Assembly (NCBI RefSeq): GCF_932294415.1
Contig: NC_065536.1
Coordinates: 58,579,854 to 58,643,853 of the forward strand
DNA length: 64,000 nt
Reading direction: 5' to 3'
From: Quercus robur
Lineage: Eukaryota; Streptophyta; Magnoliopsida; Fagales; Fagaceae
The first letter of the stretch is position 1. Each line of letters begins with the position of its first letter. Under the pieces are notes generated by a model. It was given only the letters and a program-made list of their open reading frames with translations. It was not told where the DNA came from and made no database searches. Of the stretch, positions 1-12,010 are shown in pieces. The translations under genes were made by a program, and so were the position numbers.

Positions 1-227
1 ACAAATTATTTTCACGTTAGCTCTGCTAGGTTCTTTTTGCTGCCTTCTCTGTTTTTTGGTGTCATTGCTACTAATAGCAGCCCAACTGTGCCATCCCCAG
101 CTTCCTCTTAGTATCATGAGCTGTAAACAAAATAATTTACTGCAATGGTAGTAACCCAAAATCACACAATTGTATTAAAAATTTTATCTTAAAGTCCTTA
201 TGGATTGTCCTCTCAGAAATATGACAT

Positions 228-688
228 TTTTTTTTAATAGGTAATAAGATTTTTATTGAAAAAAATTGAACATCATGTTCACGATGGTGAACACTATAAA
301 CGAGAAACAAATACAATATAATCAAGAACTAAAGGAAATAGAGACTAAGAATTCAGATAAAGAAATACAATTCGTACACCCCTAAATACAAGCCCACTGA
401 AATAGAGCACCAAAGATGAGAGATTTTAGATGATCTAATGTTCTCTCCTTGTCTTCAAAAATGCGGGCATTGTGTTCCTGCCAAACTAACCACATTAAAC
501 ATGCCAAGACCATATTCCAAATGGTTGAAAGACGCTTTCCAAACCAATGTCTCCATATAAAGAAAAAGGAGCTGACCTCGACATTACCCACTGGATCCCA
601 AACAATGCAAAAGCTTTCACACAGCAAGGCATGAGAAAACTTACAATGAAGAAGAAGGTAATCCATTGATTCCCCGTCGCAGCGTCAT
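228..688 (-). mobile_element. 5'-truncated LINE (3' end of reverse transcriptase ORF)
   Basis: On the minus strand, 382-666 reads as the C-terminal tail that follows the zinc-binding domain of plant L1-type reverse transcriptases (WNMVLACLMWLVWQEHNARI, then EDKERTLDHLKSL). A short 3' UTR, an AATAAA-like signal near 250 and a short A tail (T's on the plus strand, 227-235) follow. The 11-bp sequence aaatatgacat flanks it exactly at 217-227 and 689-699, the expected LINE target-site duplication. The element is therefore a complete but strongly 5'-truncated insertion, not a gene. The match is by family pattern. Confidence 0.85.
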
Positions 689-780
689 AAATATGACATG
701 TCATTAGCTTTCTTTCCCTGAAGCAGCAAGATAAACCTTAGCTATTGTTTCTAGTGTAATTGGATGGACTATTCTTCAGT

Positions 781-1524
781 ATGTTAATGGTCTTGAAGTT
801 GGTGAACGGCAATGGAAAATAATGCTAGATACTTTCTCTAAGAATGGCAAATTTGTCAACTGCATTTCAACTTTTAATATGAATGACTGCACACATGGAT
901 TCTGCTGTGGCTTTACATTGATGACTTCTGAACTCTTGCAAACCCTTGGAAGGGAAAGCTCCTTAGGTATGGTGATAATTCTGAGATTGTGAGCATCGAA
1001 GGGGATGATCTTGGATCAAGGATAAATTTTTGTAGACTAAATAATGTTGTGAGCCCAAAAGGAGATGATAACGATACTAAACAAAGGAGGCATGGAGCCT
1101 GCGGCTAATATCATTCTTGGATAAAATTTTGGAAACTGCAATCGACTTGAATGTGAGCAAACAGGATATGAGTAAAAGGGTTTTTGTGTTTGATGGTACA
1201 GGCCTTGCTTTTAGAGAGATTTGGCAATATGAAGGCTGTTGTAGCTCTTGTGTTTGTGGCTGGAGCAGTAACTATGAAGCAATGAGGGAGAAATTTAAAA
1301 GGAATGGCTATGTTATGCCAGAAACTGTGCATTGGGATGTGAGTAACTAGGGATCACCAGTTCCGGCACTGCTCTCAGTTGAGGATGGTCTAACACACAT
1401 AAGTCGACCCCTGGAGACAAGTTTCAGAGGTTTCTTGGAGGGAGATGGAACCCTGAATTTAAGGGCTATGATGGAATCAGAGATTTGCAGTGCAGGTGAT
1501 CCAGAACTTTTAGTGCTGGACTAA
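781..1524 (+). pseudogene. DUF2828 (vWA-like) protein pseudogene, 3' part
   Basis: Translated pieces follow the order of the C-terminal half of plant DUF2828/DUF7788 proteins: GERQWKIMLDTFSKNGKF at about 800-860, then LMTSELLQTLG, then DKILETAIDLN...KRVFVFDG (1117-1195), then SNYEAMREKFKRNGY (1270-1310), and the ending DPELLVLD before a stop at 1522-1524. In intact members the first block leads into a DVSGSM metal-site motif; here that position reads NMNDCTHG, so the site is lost. In-frame stops (for example after the VSN at 1348-1350) and frame changes occur throughout. The LINE at 228-688 lies just upstream and may have hit the same gene. Function of the family is unknown. Confidence in the family call is moderate to good. 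Confidence 0.7.
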
Positions 1525-2367
1525 TTTTATTTTATTTTGTTATTCTCCTTTTTAGCTAGACAATCATATATTTTAGTAGTGTTGGTAATTTTCATTATCT
1601 ATCCTAATTTACTTAGGTTCTATGGATTATGTCTAATGCATTATTATCTTTTCTATTTTATGATTTTAACTAGGTTTTTAAAAACTTGAACTTGAGTTCA
1701 ATAGATTAGACCGAACTTGTGTGCTGCTTCAAAATATCAGGACATTGCATTGGTGGCATGAATATTGTTTTGAAATTGACTGTTAGTTTAAGACTTGACA
1801 AGTTTTTGAGGAAGTCAGCATATCTAATGATATTTCAATTATTTACCTTTTTTTTTGGGTGTGTGTGTGTGGGGTAATTACACTCTCCTCTCTTGATGTT
1901 TGAAAGAATGACACTTCACTCTAGAGCTGAAGGAAGAAAACACTCACCTCCTTTAAGAACTTGGGCTGCATGAATTCAGAATTCTAAGTTGATGCAAATA
2001 CTGTTGTCCTACAAAATGATATCAATCCAAAGTTACATCATCCATTTTATTATTTAAGAGGCTTCCCCTCTTTGGATTCCTCATTTTTTGGTTCAAATAT
2101 GCCCTTACACCCCTATGTTTAAGGAGAGACAAAACTAAAGGACAATCCGGTAAAAATACAATTTTAACTCCCACTAAAACATTGCCTAAAAAATTAAGGT
2201 CCTTCTCCCGTTGATTATTAAATTACTTTATCCATTTATAAATTAGATTCTCAAAATGAAAAATAAAAAAATAAATAAAGAACTTTTTTTTTGGTTGCTA
2301 TAAAATAGCACTAATCCAAATGTTTTCACTAAACCAAAAAAAAAAAAAAAAAAAAAAAAACCTCATT
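1525..2367. other. Non-coding AT-rich stretch
   Basis: No convincing coding region on either strand. It holds a short (GT)n at about 1858-1871 and a 20+ A run at 2337-2361. Confidence 0.6.
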
Positions 2368-2397
2368 ACACGTGCAAAGCGCGTGTGATCAGGCTAG
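2368..2397 (+). mobile_element. Helitron 3' terminus (isolated)
   Basis: A short hairpin (acacg at 2368-2372 pairing with cgtgt at 2382-2386) sits 7 bases before CTAG at 2394-2397, which is followed by T. This is the hairpin-plus-CTRR signature of a Helitron 3' end on the plus strand. The matching 5' TC end was not located. Confidence 0.5.
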
Positions 2398-2881
2398 TGT
2401 CTATAACAACGTTCAACTCACGTATGCGAGATAATAATAAAAAATAAAAAAATAAAAAAAAAAACCTAGCTAACTGGAAAGTCACTTTATTTATTTTACA
2501 TAACTTTACAATACGTTCTCCATGACATTCTTTATTTAAAAATAAAATAAATTAAAATAATACTATTTTTTCATACACACTAGCAATAAAAAATAAAAAA
2601 TAAAAAAAAATCAATAACTATATTGCAAACCAGTGAAACCACCACCGCCCAACCATTAATGTTACACCACTCAGCACCACACAACAAAACCATCACTGCC
2701 AAAGAGGAAAAAAAAAAAAAAAAACCCGAACCGAGGTAGCCATCGTTAAAACCATATTGATCGTTGATATCCAAAAAAAAAAAAAAAAAAACCTAGAATA
2801 TTGGTCCCTCAAACTTACCATGTGTGTGTCATTGATATCTCAAGTTTCAAGAGAGCACAATTGGTTTCAAAATAAGCAATA

Positions 2882-3871
2882 CTAGTCGCTAACTCGTGCT
2901 ATGCACGGGAACCTACCTCTTTATATGATAAACTAAAATGATTTAAAATTTTAAATTGATTAAGAAACTACATTATTGCATAAATTTCTCTTGTATAACT
3001 TCAATTTATGTTACAATTTGATAAAGAAGTCATTGTTTGAACCTATAAAGTAAAAAGTTTTAAATTTTAATGGGTCTAAACTTTAAACAATGAAAAAAAA
3101 AAATCACATGTTAGGTTGTGTTCCTAGCAACCTTGAAAGAAAAAGTAAAGGGGAAAAAAACAATGAAATACCATCAAGCAATAAGTTTTAATGGGTTTAA
3201 ACTACAAACAATGAACAAAAATAATCATAAACAATCATAGGTACAGGGTTTGGTTACCAAGATCAGATGGTTGTAAAACACAACCTTTCAACATTGATTT
3301 AGGGTTATGTAAAAGGCAACATAAATGACAGAAAATTGTTTTTATGTTGTCTGCTATGCCAATCATGTAAATATATTAATTCCAAAAAATATTAAATAAA
3401 ATAATTCCTAGAATTATACGAGATAATTAAGAAGAACATCAAGCCCTTGCGTGGATGTTATTTGTGGACAGCTGTCCATCACTGCAATTCATAGACTTTG
3501 TTGTTAATAAGACAATCGAGTTCAAAACTAAAAGTGATTAGGTGGCCTTTGTACTTCAGGATTTGTTCTCATTGAAGAATCAACTTGCTTCCTACTATGG
3601 CTTCAATTTGATATGTGTGTTTTCTTTGTGAAAATTTGAGTGAGTATGAAGGGTTTCGACCTTGACAGAAGTTTATATTTGTGAAAATTTTTGTTATAGA
3701 ATTTTAGTTAAAATAGAATTTTCAAGCTTTTGAAAAATATATCTAATAGAGTTTTATTTAAACTAAACTATTGTAATACTTGATAAGATATAAAACCAAA
3801 AGTAAAAAGAATCTTAAAAAAAAAAGAAAATAGTGATGACATGGAAAATTGTGGGAGTTTCAAAAGTTTCG

Positions 3872-3902
<31 letters not shown>

Positions 3903-4755
3903 CTAATAGAGTTTTATTTAAAGAAGTTTATATTTGTGAAAATTTTTATTATAGAATTTTAGTTGAAATAGAATTTTCAAACTTTTGAAACATATATCTA
4001 ATAGAGTTTTATTTAAACTAAACTATTGTAATACTTGATAAGATATAAAAGCAAAAATAAAAAGAATCTAAAATAAAAAGAAAAAGAAAAAGAAAATAGT
4101 GATGACGTGGAAAATTGTGGGAGTTTCAAAAGTTTCGGTTTTATATATAGAAATAGAATTTTCAAGCTTTTGAAACATATATCTAATAGAGTTTTATTTA
4201 AACTAAACTATTGTAATACTTGATAAGATATAAAACCAAAAATAAAAAGAATCTAAAAAAAAAGAAAAAAAGAAAAGAAAATAGTGATGACGTGGAAAAT
4301 TGTGGAAGTTTCAAAAGTTTCGGTTATATATATATATATATATATATATCTAATAGAGTTTTATTTAAAGAAGTTTATATTTGTGAAAATTTTTGTTATA
4401 GAATTTTAGTTGAAATAGAATTTTCAAGTTTTTGAAACATATATCTAATAGAGTTTTATTTAAACTAGACTATTGTAATACTTGATAAGATTTAAAAGCA
4501 AAAATAAAAAGAATCTAAAATAAAAAGAAAAAGAAAAAGAAAAAGAAAAATAAAATAGTGATGACGTAGAAAATTGTGGGAGTTTCAAAAGTTTCGGTTT
4601 TATATATTTTCAAGCTTTTGAAACATATATCTAATAGAGTTTTATTTAAACTAAACTATTGTAATACTTGATAAGATTTAAAAGCAAAAAGAAAAAGAAA
4701 AAGAAAAAGAAAATAGTGATAACGTGGAAAATTGTGGGAACTTCAAAAATTTCGG

Positions 4756-4786
<31 letters not shown>
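2882..4786 (-). mobile_element. Non-autonomous Helitron with five-fold repeated 5' end
   Basis: Read on the minus strand, the element begins A|TCTATATATA at 4786 and ends CTAG|T at 2885-2882. The terminal hairpin cgtgc/gcacg lies at 2895-2907. The A and T on the two sides fit Helitron insertion between A and T. Length is 1,905 bp with no Rep or helicase coding capacity. Most of its 5' half is a tandem array of its own 5' terminal block. Family sequence context (AAAACCGAAACTTTTGAAAC just inside the 5' TC) is typical of dicot Helitrons. Confidence 0.75.
3665..4785. repeat. Tandem array of Helitron 5'-terminal units (5 copies)
   Basis: A block ending in tggaaaattgtgggagtttc, followed by cggttttatata, recurs at about 3826-3878, 4093-4144, 4277-4326, 4550-4603 and 4710-4762. 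Four copies are followed by a (TA)n or tatata tract. Between blocks a second shared segment (taatagagttttatttaaac, then attgtaatacttgataagat) is repeated. Copies differ by small indels, mainly in the A-rich (aaaaag)n and (TA)n stretches. Confidence 0.85.
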
Positions 4787-5858
4787 TAAGTCATTTTATT
4801 AGTAGCATTATTTACGTGGTTAACGAAATGTCATTTTTTTAGTGACTTGGCATTTCTTTTTATTAAAAAATGACAATCTAATCCAAATTAAAACTCATTT
4901 GCAATCTGATCCACAAAGCCATGAAAGAGAGAAGGGGAGAGAGTGATTGAACAAACCCAAGCCCTAGCTACCGTCGGTGACACCGTTGCCCTCCTTTGAG
5001 GAAGAGGTTAGATTAAGTCTTTTTTTTTTTTTTGAAAAGTAGGTTAAAATGTGATAAATCAAATACTTTTTGATACACTTCTTGCAAAGGCCTTAGGTAT
5101 GTGTGTGTTTGTTTCTCAAAAAAAAAAAAACTCATTTTTCTTTCTTAAAAATCACCGCCACAAATACAAAAAATGCAACCACAAATCTACTATTTTTATT
5201 ATAAAAAAGATGGAAAAACCACAAATTCACAAATCTAGAGGCAAGAAACAACCTAAATAGATAAAATTTAAGGACCAACTTGAGTTACTGAAGCAACACA
5301 CAAGTCTGCCAAAGCAACAAGAAGGACCACAATGATTGTTTTTTTTTTTTTATAGGAACCACAATGATTGTTGAAGCAACAATAACAATCGTGATCACTA
5401 CTATAGACACCATATTTTGTACTGGTTCATAACCTTTAGTCTTTGGCACACATGATGAGTTTGAAATATATCAACAAAGGGTAATTGAAGTTATCTTGAT
5501 AGTTCGGAAGTAATCACAATTTAGAAGTTCTCAAAATCACTTTGAAAATAATGCTAAAAAAGTGACATATACTCATTGTTTTGACCATAACTTTTGAACC
5601 GCAAATAATTTTTGAATGAATCTTTTTGCATTGGAAAGTGTACATCTTGAGCTTCAAGGTTTTAAGCGAGCTTGCGTATGCAAGCTCCAACTTGCATATG
5701 TAGCTTCATTTCCAGGTCACCAAACTTCTATATTTAGCTCCTTAATCACTTAAATCTTCATCGCCGCAGGGGGTGGAGGACGTCTTGGAACCTCTAGTGC
5801 GCTCTAAAAGACTCCTAAAAACCCTAGTTTAAGCCTATTAATATCCCTTTATGACTCC

Positions 5859-5863
<5 letters not shown>
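4787..5863. other. Non-coding stretch
   Basis: Nothing recognisable as a gene. It holds poly(T) at 5020-5033 and 5339-5351, and a short direct repeat of gaaccacaatgattgtt around 5325-5370. Confidence 0.5.

Positions 5864-5940
<77 letters not shown>
5864..5940. repeat. (GA)n microsatellite
   Basis: About 38 uninterrupted GA dinucleotides. The Arg-Glu repeat protein that can be read through it is an artefact of the microsatellite. Confidence 0.97.
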
Positions 5941-5942
<2 letters not shown>

Positions 5943-6621
5943 TTTTTCACTACTTTTCTTCCAAAAACGCTTTTCTTCTTTAATCTTTTGCACACCACAC
6001 ATGTTTTTAGTTCTTCAAAACCACTCTATTTCTCACTTAGACAGAAACTACTTTTGATCTTCATTAAAAAAAAACTTTCAAATCCTTTCAAGAATCCTTT
6101 CTTATTTTTGAGTTGTGACTAACAAAGAGCTATTAAGTCCTTTAATCCCTTTAAATCTCATTTGATTTTGTTGTGTAGGCACTAAGGAGCCGATTAAATA
6201 CTTCAAACTTGTGATCCATAAGTAAGGTGAGTCCCTTTCTATTGCTCTTCCTTAATTTAGGCTTTGTAATTTGTGTTCTTTTTGCTTTTAATTAGATTTA
6301 TATCTTATACATTCTTACTATTTGTTTTTGTTCTATTTTGTCTTAGTTATTTGTGTTCAATTCTTTTCAAGTATAAATATGTTGATAAATATGTGAATAT
6401 TAACATGTTTTGCTTTGTGGTTTGTAGTTCTTATGTAGATTTGAGTTTTTATGCATGTTTAGAATTGAGATTTGATTTAGACGCCTTTGAAATGTTGTGC
6501 AATGATGTGTTTTAAATAAATGGTTAAATGAACATGTTAAAAATCATATGAATCAATGAATATACTTTGTTTGTATTTTATTGTTCTTTAATATTGTTAG
6601 ATCCAATGCATGTTTAGGAAT
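5941..6621. other. Non-coding stretch
   Basis: T-rich, no recognisable gene. A short open frame at 6273-6515 is hydrophobic low-complexity sequence without family resemblance. Confidence 0.5.
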
Positions 6622-6883
6622 TGTTCGTTTGATTTTACTTTGTTCTCAATTATGTTTAGTAATAGATTTTGATTTGTTTATTTGTTCTTAATGAAGAGCT
6701 GAATTGATTAAAGGATATGTGAATTTGAATATATGTGAAGCGATTCTAGATTTGTTTGTTTTATTTTACTATGTTCTCAATTATGTTTATGAATAGATTT
6801 TGATTTGTCTCTTTGTTCTTAATGAAGAGCTGAATTGATTAAAGGATATGCGAATTTGAATATATGTGAAACAATTCTGGATT
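6622..6883. repeat. Tandem duplication, unit about 131 bp
   Basis: The landmark atgaagagctgaattgatta occurs at about 6690 and again about 131 bp later, with matching flanks (ttctcaattatgttta before, gaatttgaatatatgtgaa after). Two copies, near-identical. Confidence 0.85.
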
Positions 6884-7949
6884 TGGGTTTCTATGTCTAT
6901 ATGCGCTTGCATGGTTGAAGGTGTGTACGTAGGCCCGAAAACTTGTATACACCGCTTGACCTAGAAAAGGCCTAATATTTGTCTTGATTGTTCGATATTT
7001 TCAATGTCTGGTTGTTCTTCTTGACCCTTTTTAGGTTAGAAAACATTAATTTCTTGCCGTGATTTACTCTCTTGTCTTCTTCATAAAATATTTGACATGT
7101 TTTGTTTTCTTATAAATGCATGATTTGATTTTGTTTGATTTAATCGTTGATTAATTAGGTGGTAAACAATTGATTTGATTTGATTAATTTATTTGAATTT
7201 GCTTCCTTCTATATTGTGATTTGATTTGATATTTTCTTGTGTCTGAGCTTTTAATTGATTTAATTGTATGATTAGATTTTGAGCTTAGTTAATAATATCA
7301 TTAATTAAATGGGGCCTAGCAACATTAGTAGAAGCTGGCCCATGGGCCATGGGCCGAGCGGGGTTGGATGTTTAATACTTTTTCATCCATGGATCTTAAC
7401 TCTAGACCTAGTTTTTGAAACGTAGACCTCCATTTTGGTTATTGGACCTAAATCTGGTGGCCACTTCTAAAGAAAAGAGAAAGCGGGTCATGCAACCCAC
7501 AAGTGCAAGGCAGTGCACTCAGTGGCAACTTTAATGGGCATGGTGAGTTAGACTTGGACATATGTTTGACCATAATTAAATAAAAAATTTATTAATGAAG
7601 TCCAATCTATTTTAATTTTCTTTTCATACACTTGTAGGGGTTTTTAACCCTATGATACTCCAGGTTAGAGGTGAGTGAGAAAAATATAGCTCCATTAGGG
7701 ATGAGGCTTTCTAAAGTTTACCCTACCGACTTACAATTTGTGTCATTGCCTATAATGGATATTGATCACTCAGGTCCATTTACACCCTTAGTTTGAGCAT
7801 ATCCCCTAGTTGTGAGTGACTTATTGATCTTAAATTTTAGTATGAAGGTTTTACCCACACATAGAACAACCATATACCCAATTTATAAGAAAGCCCATTT
7901 GCATGTGTTTGGTTTAACCCAAAAGAAAAAAGTTCCAAAAATAAATTAA
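6884..7949. other. Non-coding stretch
   Basis: No gene seen. A small palindromic cluster of GGCCCATGGGCC type lies at about 7338-7356. Confidence 0.5.
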
Positions 7950-8115
7950 AGATAAAAATCTTTTGCAAAGAAAAATATTTTCATGAAAAAAATCTTTTGT
8001 AAATAATTTTTGAAGAAAATAATTTTTTTTATAAATTTTTTGCAAAGAAAAATTATTCAAGAAAATAATAATAAAAAAATCTTTTGCAAAGAAATTATTT
8101 TTCAAGAAGAAGGTT
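7950..8115. repeat. Degenerate A/T-rich tandem repeat
   Basis: Variants of aaatcttttgcaaagaaa followed by attatttttcaagaa recur four times with spacing of roughly 30-60 bp (about 7956, 7988, 8036 and 8079). Confidence 0.7.
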
Positions 8116-9399
8116 TTTTATTAAAAAAAATTGGAAGAAGAGTTTTTTAGAAAGAAAAAAAAGGAGAAAATTTTGGAAAAAGAAAAAAAATGAAAAATAA
8201 AAAATGAGAGCTGATTCACAAACCCATGGTATGCCCTAAGTTTTGGGCCTAAAATAAAAATATTTTCAAATGATAAGCTCAAGACCATAAGTATACTAAA
8301 AACTATGGAGGAGGAAAATGTGCTATGAAGTCATAACATACCCTAAATTTTAGACCAAAATTAAAAAAAAAAAAACAAAACAAAACAAAACAAAAGCAAC
8401 AAAGACCAAGACCATGAGTATGTTATGAACTTTATTTAAAAGATGTTGAACCCATCCATGTTATGAGAAACTTTTAAACCCTAAAATCTCTAAAGACATG
8501 GGTAGGGCCCATGAGGATTGAAAAGTGAAATCATTTGAACTAATTGACCAAGTCTTTTAATACGATATGATATTTATTAAAGAGACCATATATAAATAAG
8601 TAAACAATCAAACTTTAATGTAAATCTCAAATTAAAATAGAGTTTTAACCACAATTGATAATAGATTATAAAATTAATTTTCAAGATTGTAAATTTCTTA
8701 TATGTTTTTATTCTTTGTCAAATGAGTTATCCAATAAGTCATTTGTAATTTTGTTTTATATTTTGGGATATTGATATTGTGTAGAAATAAAATTTGTATA
8801 TTTGATTTACTTATCTTTGTGTTATTTTGTTTTATATAGCAATGTTAGGATTTGTATAATTTTAAAATTATTTAATAAGTATTAATAAGTTTAACTGAGT
8901 TCCTTTTTGGTATAAGTGATAAATTCAAAGTATTACATTTTACATCAAGTAATGTGCTACATGATTTTCTAAATGGCAAATACATGTTTTCTTTATAAAA
9001 ACAAAAAAAAAAATTATGTGGAAAATACAGGTCAACCTGATTGACTTGCAACCTGATTAACCCGAACATTTTTTTAATTCGCTTAAAATGACCAATTTTA
9101 ACCTACAACTCGTTTAACCGGACTTGAACCCGACCCTTGCCATGTCTACTTAGGGGCAAGACCCATTTTTTTTTGGGTTAAGAGGGGCAAGACCCATGTG
9201 AGAATGAAAATGTAAATGTAAAAATTGACAATTTTTTTTTTCAAGATAAAAAAAATAAATAAAAGAAAAAGAAGAGGAAAAAGAAAGAGACGAAGGAAAA
9301 GTAAAAAAGAGATGTAGGCTTCTCAACCTCAACTCAATCCAAAACCTATCCTGCCTCTTGAACGAGATAGAGAGAGACTGGCGGCGGCGGTGGCGGCGG
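8116..9399. other. Non-coding stretch
   Basis: No gene recognised. It contains a (CAAAA)n run at 8370-8395. The purine-rich stretch before 9360 may be the 5' untranslated region of the adjacent FBA pseudogene. Confidence 0.5.
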
Positions 9400-9868
9400 C
9401 AGCAGCAATTAGGTATGTGGTTGATGCGTTTGAGAAGCGGTTGCAGATCCATTGTGGCTTTTGTTCTCAAAGATGAGAATTTTAGACTTATCCCACTTCC
9501 CCATGACTTCAAAAAAAAAAAAAAACTCTGCATCGTTCCGTTTGGAATTTGAACGGTTAGTTGAGCTTGATGGGTGCTTGGCCTTGGTAGCACAATCATG
9601 TGTGGGTTATGAAGACTATACTCTTTCCATTTGAGTGGAGCGACTGTGGTCAACCTGTTCCTATTGGGACTATCCCAACGGGGAGATATTGCTAAAGCCG
9701 CTTTCTTTGAGTAAGAGCCCTGCGTGGCTGCTTTTCTATAATACGGAGGGACATTGTTTCAAGAAGGTTGAAATTATCGGTTTGCCTGAATGGGTTTATT
9801 CGGGTGGTCCTCAAAATATCAGAAGCATTTCTCTTTATGGTAGAACCTCAGAATGGGGCAGTTGTTGA
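9400..9868 (+). pseudogene. F-box-associated (FBA) domain protein pseudogene
   Basis: Consecutive pieces read like the C-terminal half of plant F-box-associated interaction domains: IVAFVLKDENFRLIPLPHDF, then RLVELDGCLALVAQS and YEDYTLSI, then NGEILLKP and FKKVEIIGLPEWVY. Two lesions break it. A run of A's at about 9511-9525 shifts the frame. A TGA at 9632-9634 stands where this family has the Trp of the conserved SIWVL segment. The same family is encoded intact on the other strand at 19298-20521. FBA proteins normally act as substrate-recognition parts of SCF ubiquitin ligases. No F-box is visible upstream. Confidence 0.7.
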
Positions 9869-10875
9869 ACCTTAAACTCAATTCAAGTTAGTAGTGAATG
9901 TCTTAGAAATGGGGCAGTGGTTGAACCTCAAAATCTATCGAGATTTGCAAGAGGGCAGGAAGGAAAGAGTGGAGAATGGTACGTTTTTGTTTGTTTGTAT
10001 TTTTTTTTTGTTTTTGTTTTTGTCAAATGCCTTTCTTTCTAGATGTTTGATGCAATCTGTCAATTAAAAAAAAAAGATGTTTGATGTCAATCCGTTAATT
10101 ATGTTGTTTAATAGAGTATTCAGTGATTAGAAACAGGCGTAGGCAAGCTGAGTACACTAGAACCGTGTCCAATCTAGTCGATATAGTAGTTTGATGACTT
10201 TTTTCATAATGACAATATTGTCATACAATATCATGCATTATGATTGAAACTGGATCATAATGCTTTCATTAATTCAAAAAGATCAACATTAGTTATAAAT
10301 CCTAAAACACAACCAGATCAGATTTCGATAGATAGTGTGCCTATGCTGCTCTAACAACACAATGCCAAAAGAAAATAACTTTACAACCAGCAAAATGTAC
10401 ACTCTAATTCCTAATTTTATTCAATGTATTTATGCAAAGGCCCACAAGAATCGCTCTAAAATTTTCTTTGGATAATGCACATGTTTGAGAAGAGTGTTGC
10501 CTCATTATCACTAGGTGGGTGATTGAATCTGTCAACTCCTCCAAGCAGCAAGCTTGATTCATCAAATGGAAATGTCTTAGCATGGTAGAAGAACCACTGC
10601 CTGGTTTTTCACCTTAAAGAACAACAATCAGTGCAAGCTGGCATGTTGAAGTAAAAGTAATTGCTAAATTACTCTTTTATCAATTAAAAAAGACAAAGGA
10701 AAGGAAAGGATAGGAAAGGTAATCTCTTGGAACTTCCATTACTTTTTAAAACACAGAGATAACAGAGAGCAGAACAAAGACGAAGAAACATAAACTTCAT
10801 TAAAAAAGACAAAAATAACCACCACCTTAAATAAAAAATAAAAAAAATTCAAACTCATTAACAATGGAAGAACTG
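9869..10875. other. Non-coding stretch
   Basis: No gene recognised. It is the 3' side of both flanking gene remnants. Confidence 0.5.
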
Positions 10876-11272
10876 TCAAGTTCCAGTCTTCTTGGGAACA
10901 ATGATTTTCAAGACTCCATTGCTGAATTGGGACTTACTAATCCAGTAGATAAAGATGAGTGTCACAGAGAAACTTTCCTTCATTATCCTTAACGAAAAGC
11001 GCGTTAAAGTCCCATCCAGTAGCTTTGAAGCAAAGAGCACCATGGTCTTCCACCCAAACCTTTGTGCACTCATTGTCCACCCCAGGTAGGTTGACCTTCA
11101 AAATCATCTCTTGTTCATCTTTCTTGACTTGGTAGTACGGATGCAATTCTCCTTCAACTTCAGCAGCACTATTCATCGGAGGAACTCTTGTGTCCACAGT
11201 GTGGAGTTGGACAAATCTAGCTGTGGAACGCAGACTAGAGAGTGCTGTGAGCTGTTTGGTAATGGCAGCCAT
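10876..11272 (-). pseudogene. Small heat-shock protein (Hsp20/alpha-crystallin), one frameshift
   Basis: The minus-strand ATG at 11272-11270 opens a frame whose first ~35 residues (MAAITKQLTALSSLRSTARF...) are Arg/Ser-rich and lack acidic residues, like a mitochondrial or plastid presequence. An alpha-crystallin-like segment follows: YQVKKDEQEMILKVNLPGVD, then KVWVEDHGALCFKA and DNEGKFL. This frame stops at 10939-10937. The conserved C-terminal strand (SNGVLKIIVPKK) continues in another frame to a stop at 10876. One base change in length near 10950 would join them. At about 130 codons the size fits a ~15-kDa plant sHSP. Either a recent pseudogene or a sequence error. The family acts as an ATP-independent holdase chaperone. 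Confidence 0.7.
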
Positions 11273-11414
11273 ATATAACTGTAATGGTGAAGGCCAAAGA
11301 GTTTCAAATTTTCCCTTCACAACTAGCAAATTCCAAAAACACAAAAATGTAACTGTGAAGAAGGGTTTTTCTTAAAAGTAAAAATGGTGAAGAAGAGTTT
11401 AAAGAAATGGGTGA

Positions 11415-11423
11415 GATATATAG
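11415..11423 (-). promoter_or_regulatory. TATA box of the sHSP gene
   Basis: The minus strand reads TATATATC here, about 145 bp upstream of the sHSP start codon. No clear heat-shock element (alternating GAA/TTC) was seen next to it. Confidence 0.45.
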
Positions 11424-12010
11424 TAAGGGGGTAGAGGCTAGTAGCAGCTGTGCTCCGGCACACGTATTATTGTCAGCTAGCCTTGGTGAACTGTCCTAAC
11501 CAAAAATTCTTAAAAAAAAAAAAAAAATCAACAACTCACTGGATAAAACTTTGCCACTCAATATTTGATTCTTGAGTGGGACCTTATTTGTTGTGCCTTG
11601 AGGCAGGTAGCTAGGTACAGTCAACAGCTGTAAAAACTAAGGAATTGGTGAAGGCATAGGAAATGCAAAAGAGAAGAAGGCAGGAAGGAAGTGACCCAAA
11701 TGGAATAGTGATTGGTTTGGTGGATGCCTTCCCTGCTGCTTGACGCATGATGTGGGGATTTGGATCCTCTCCATTTCCAAGTGAAATAGAGAGTGTCCAT
11801 TTCATGGCTAGGATTGATTTCAAGGTAATCCTTGGCTTAAAATGTGCGACATCATTTAAAACATACTAACTTGACATCAATGGGAGAGTTAACAGAGCAA
11901 TTTCTAAAGTAACGTTAATTTAGGCAAAGTAAAAGAAAAAGAAAACAGAAGAGAGAAGACCAAAATGCATTTCAAAACAAAAGTAGTAGATGAATCCATG
12001 GGATTGGTAT
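11424..12010. other. Non-coding stretch before the duplicated segment
   Basis: Contains a poly(A) run at 11512-11527. Nothing recognised as a gene. Confidence 0.45.

Noticed and set aside
3665..4785. Regularly repeated block as a possible CRISPR-like array
   Set aside because: Units are long, diverged and lie inside a Helitron in a plant genome; the spacers are themselves repeats.
7333..7360. GGCCCATGGGCCATGGGCC palindromic cluster as a regulatory element
   Set aside because: Short self-complementary sequence in non-coding DNA without any adjoining gene; chance or old repeat is enough to explain it.
9150..9653. 167-codon open frame on the minus strand over the FBA pseudogene
   Set aside because: It runs antisense through the recognisable FBA sequence and through poly(A/T) tracts; its residue pattern is low complexity with no family resemblance.
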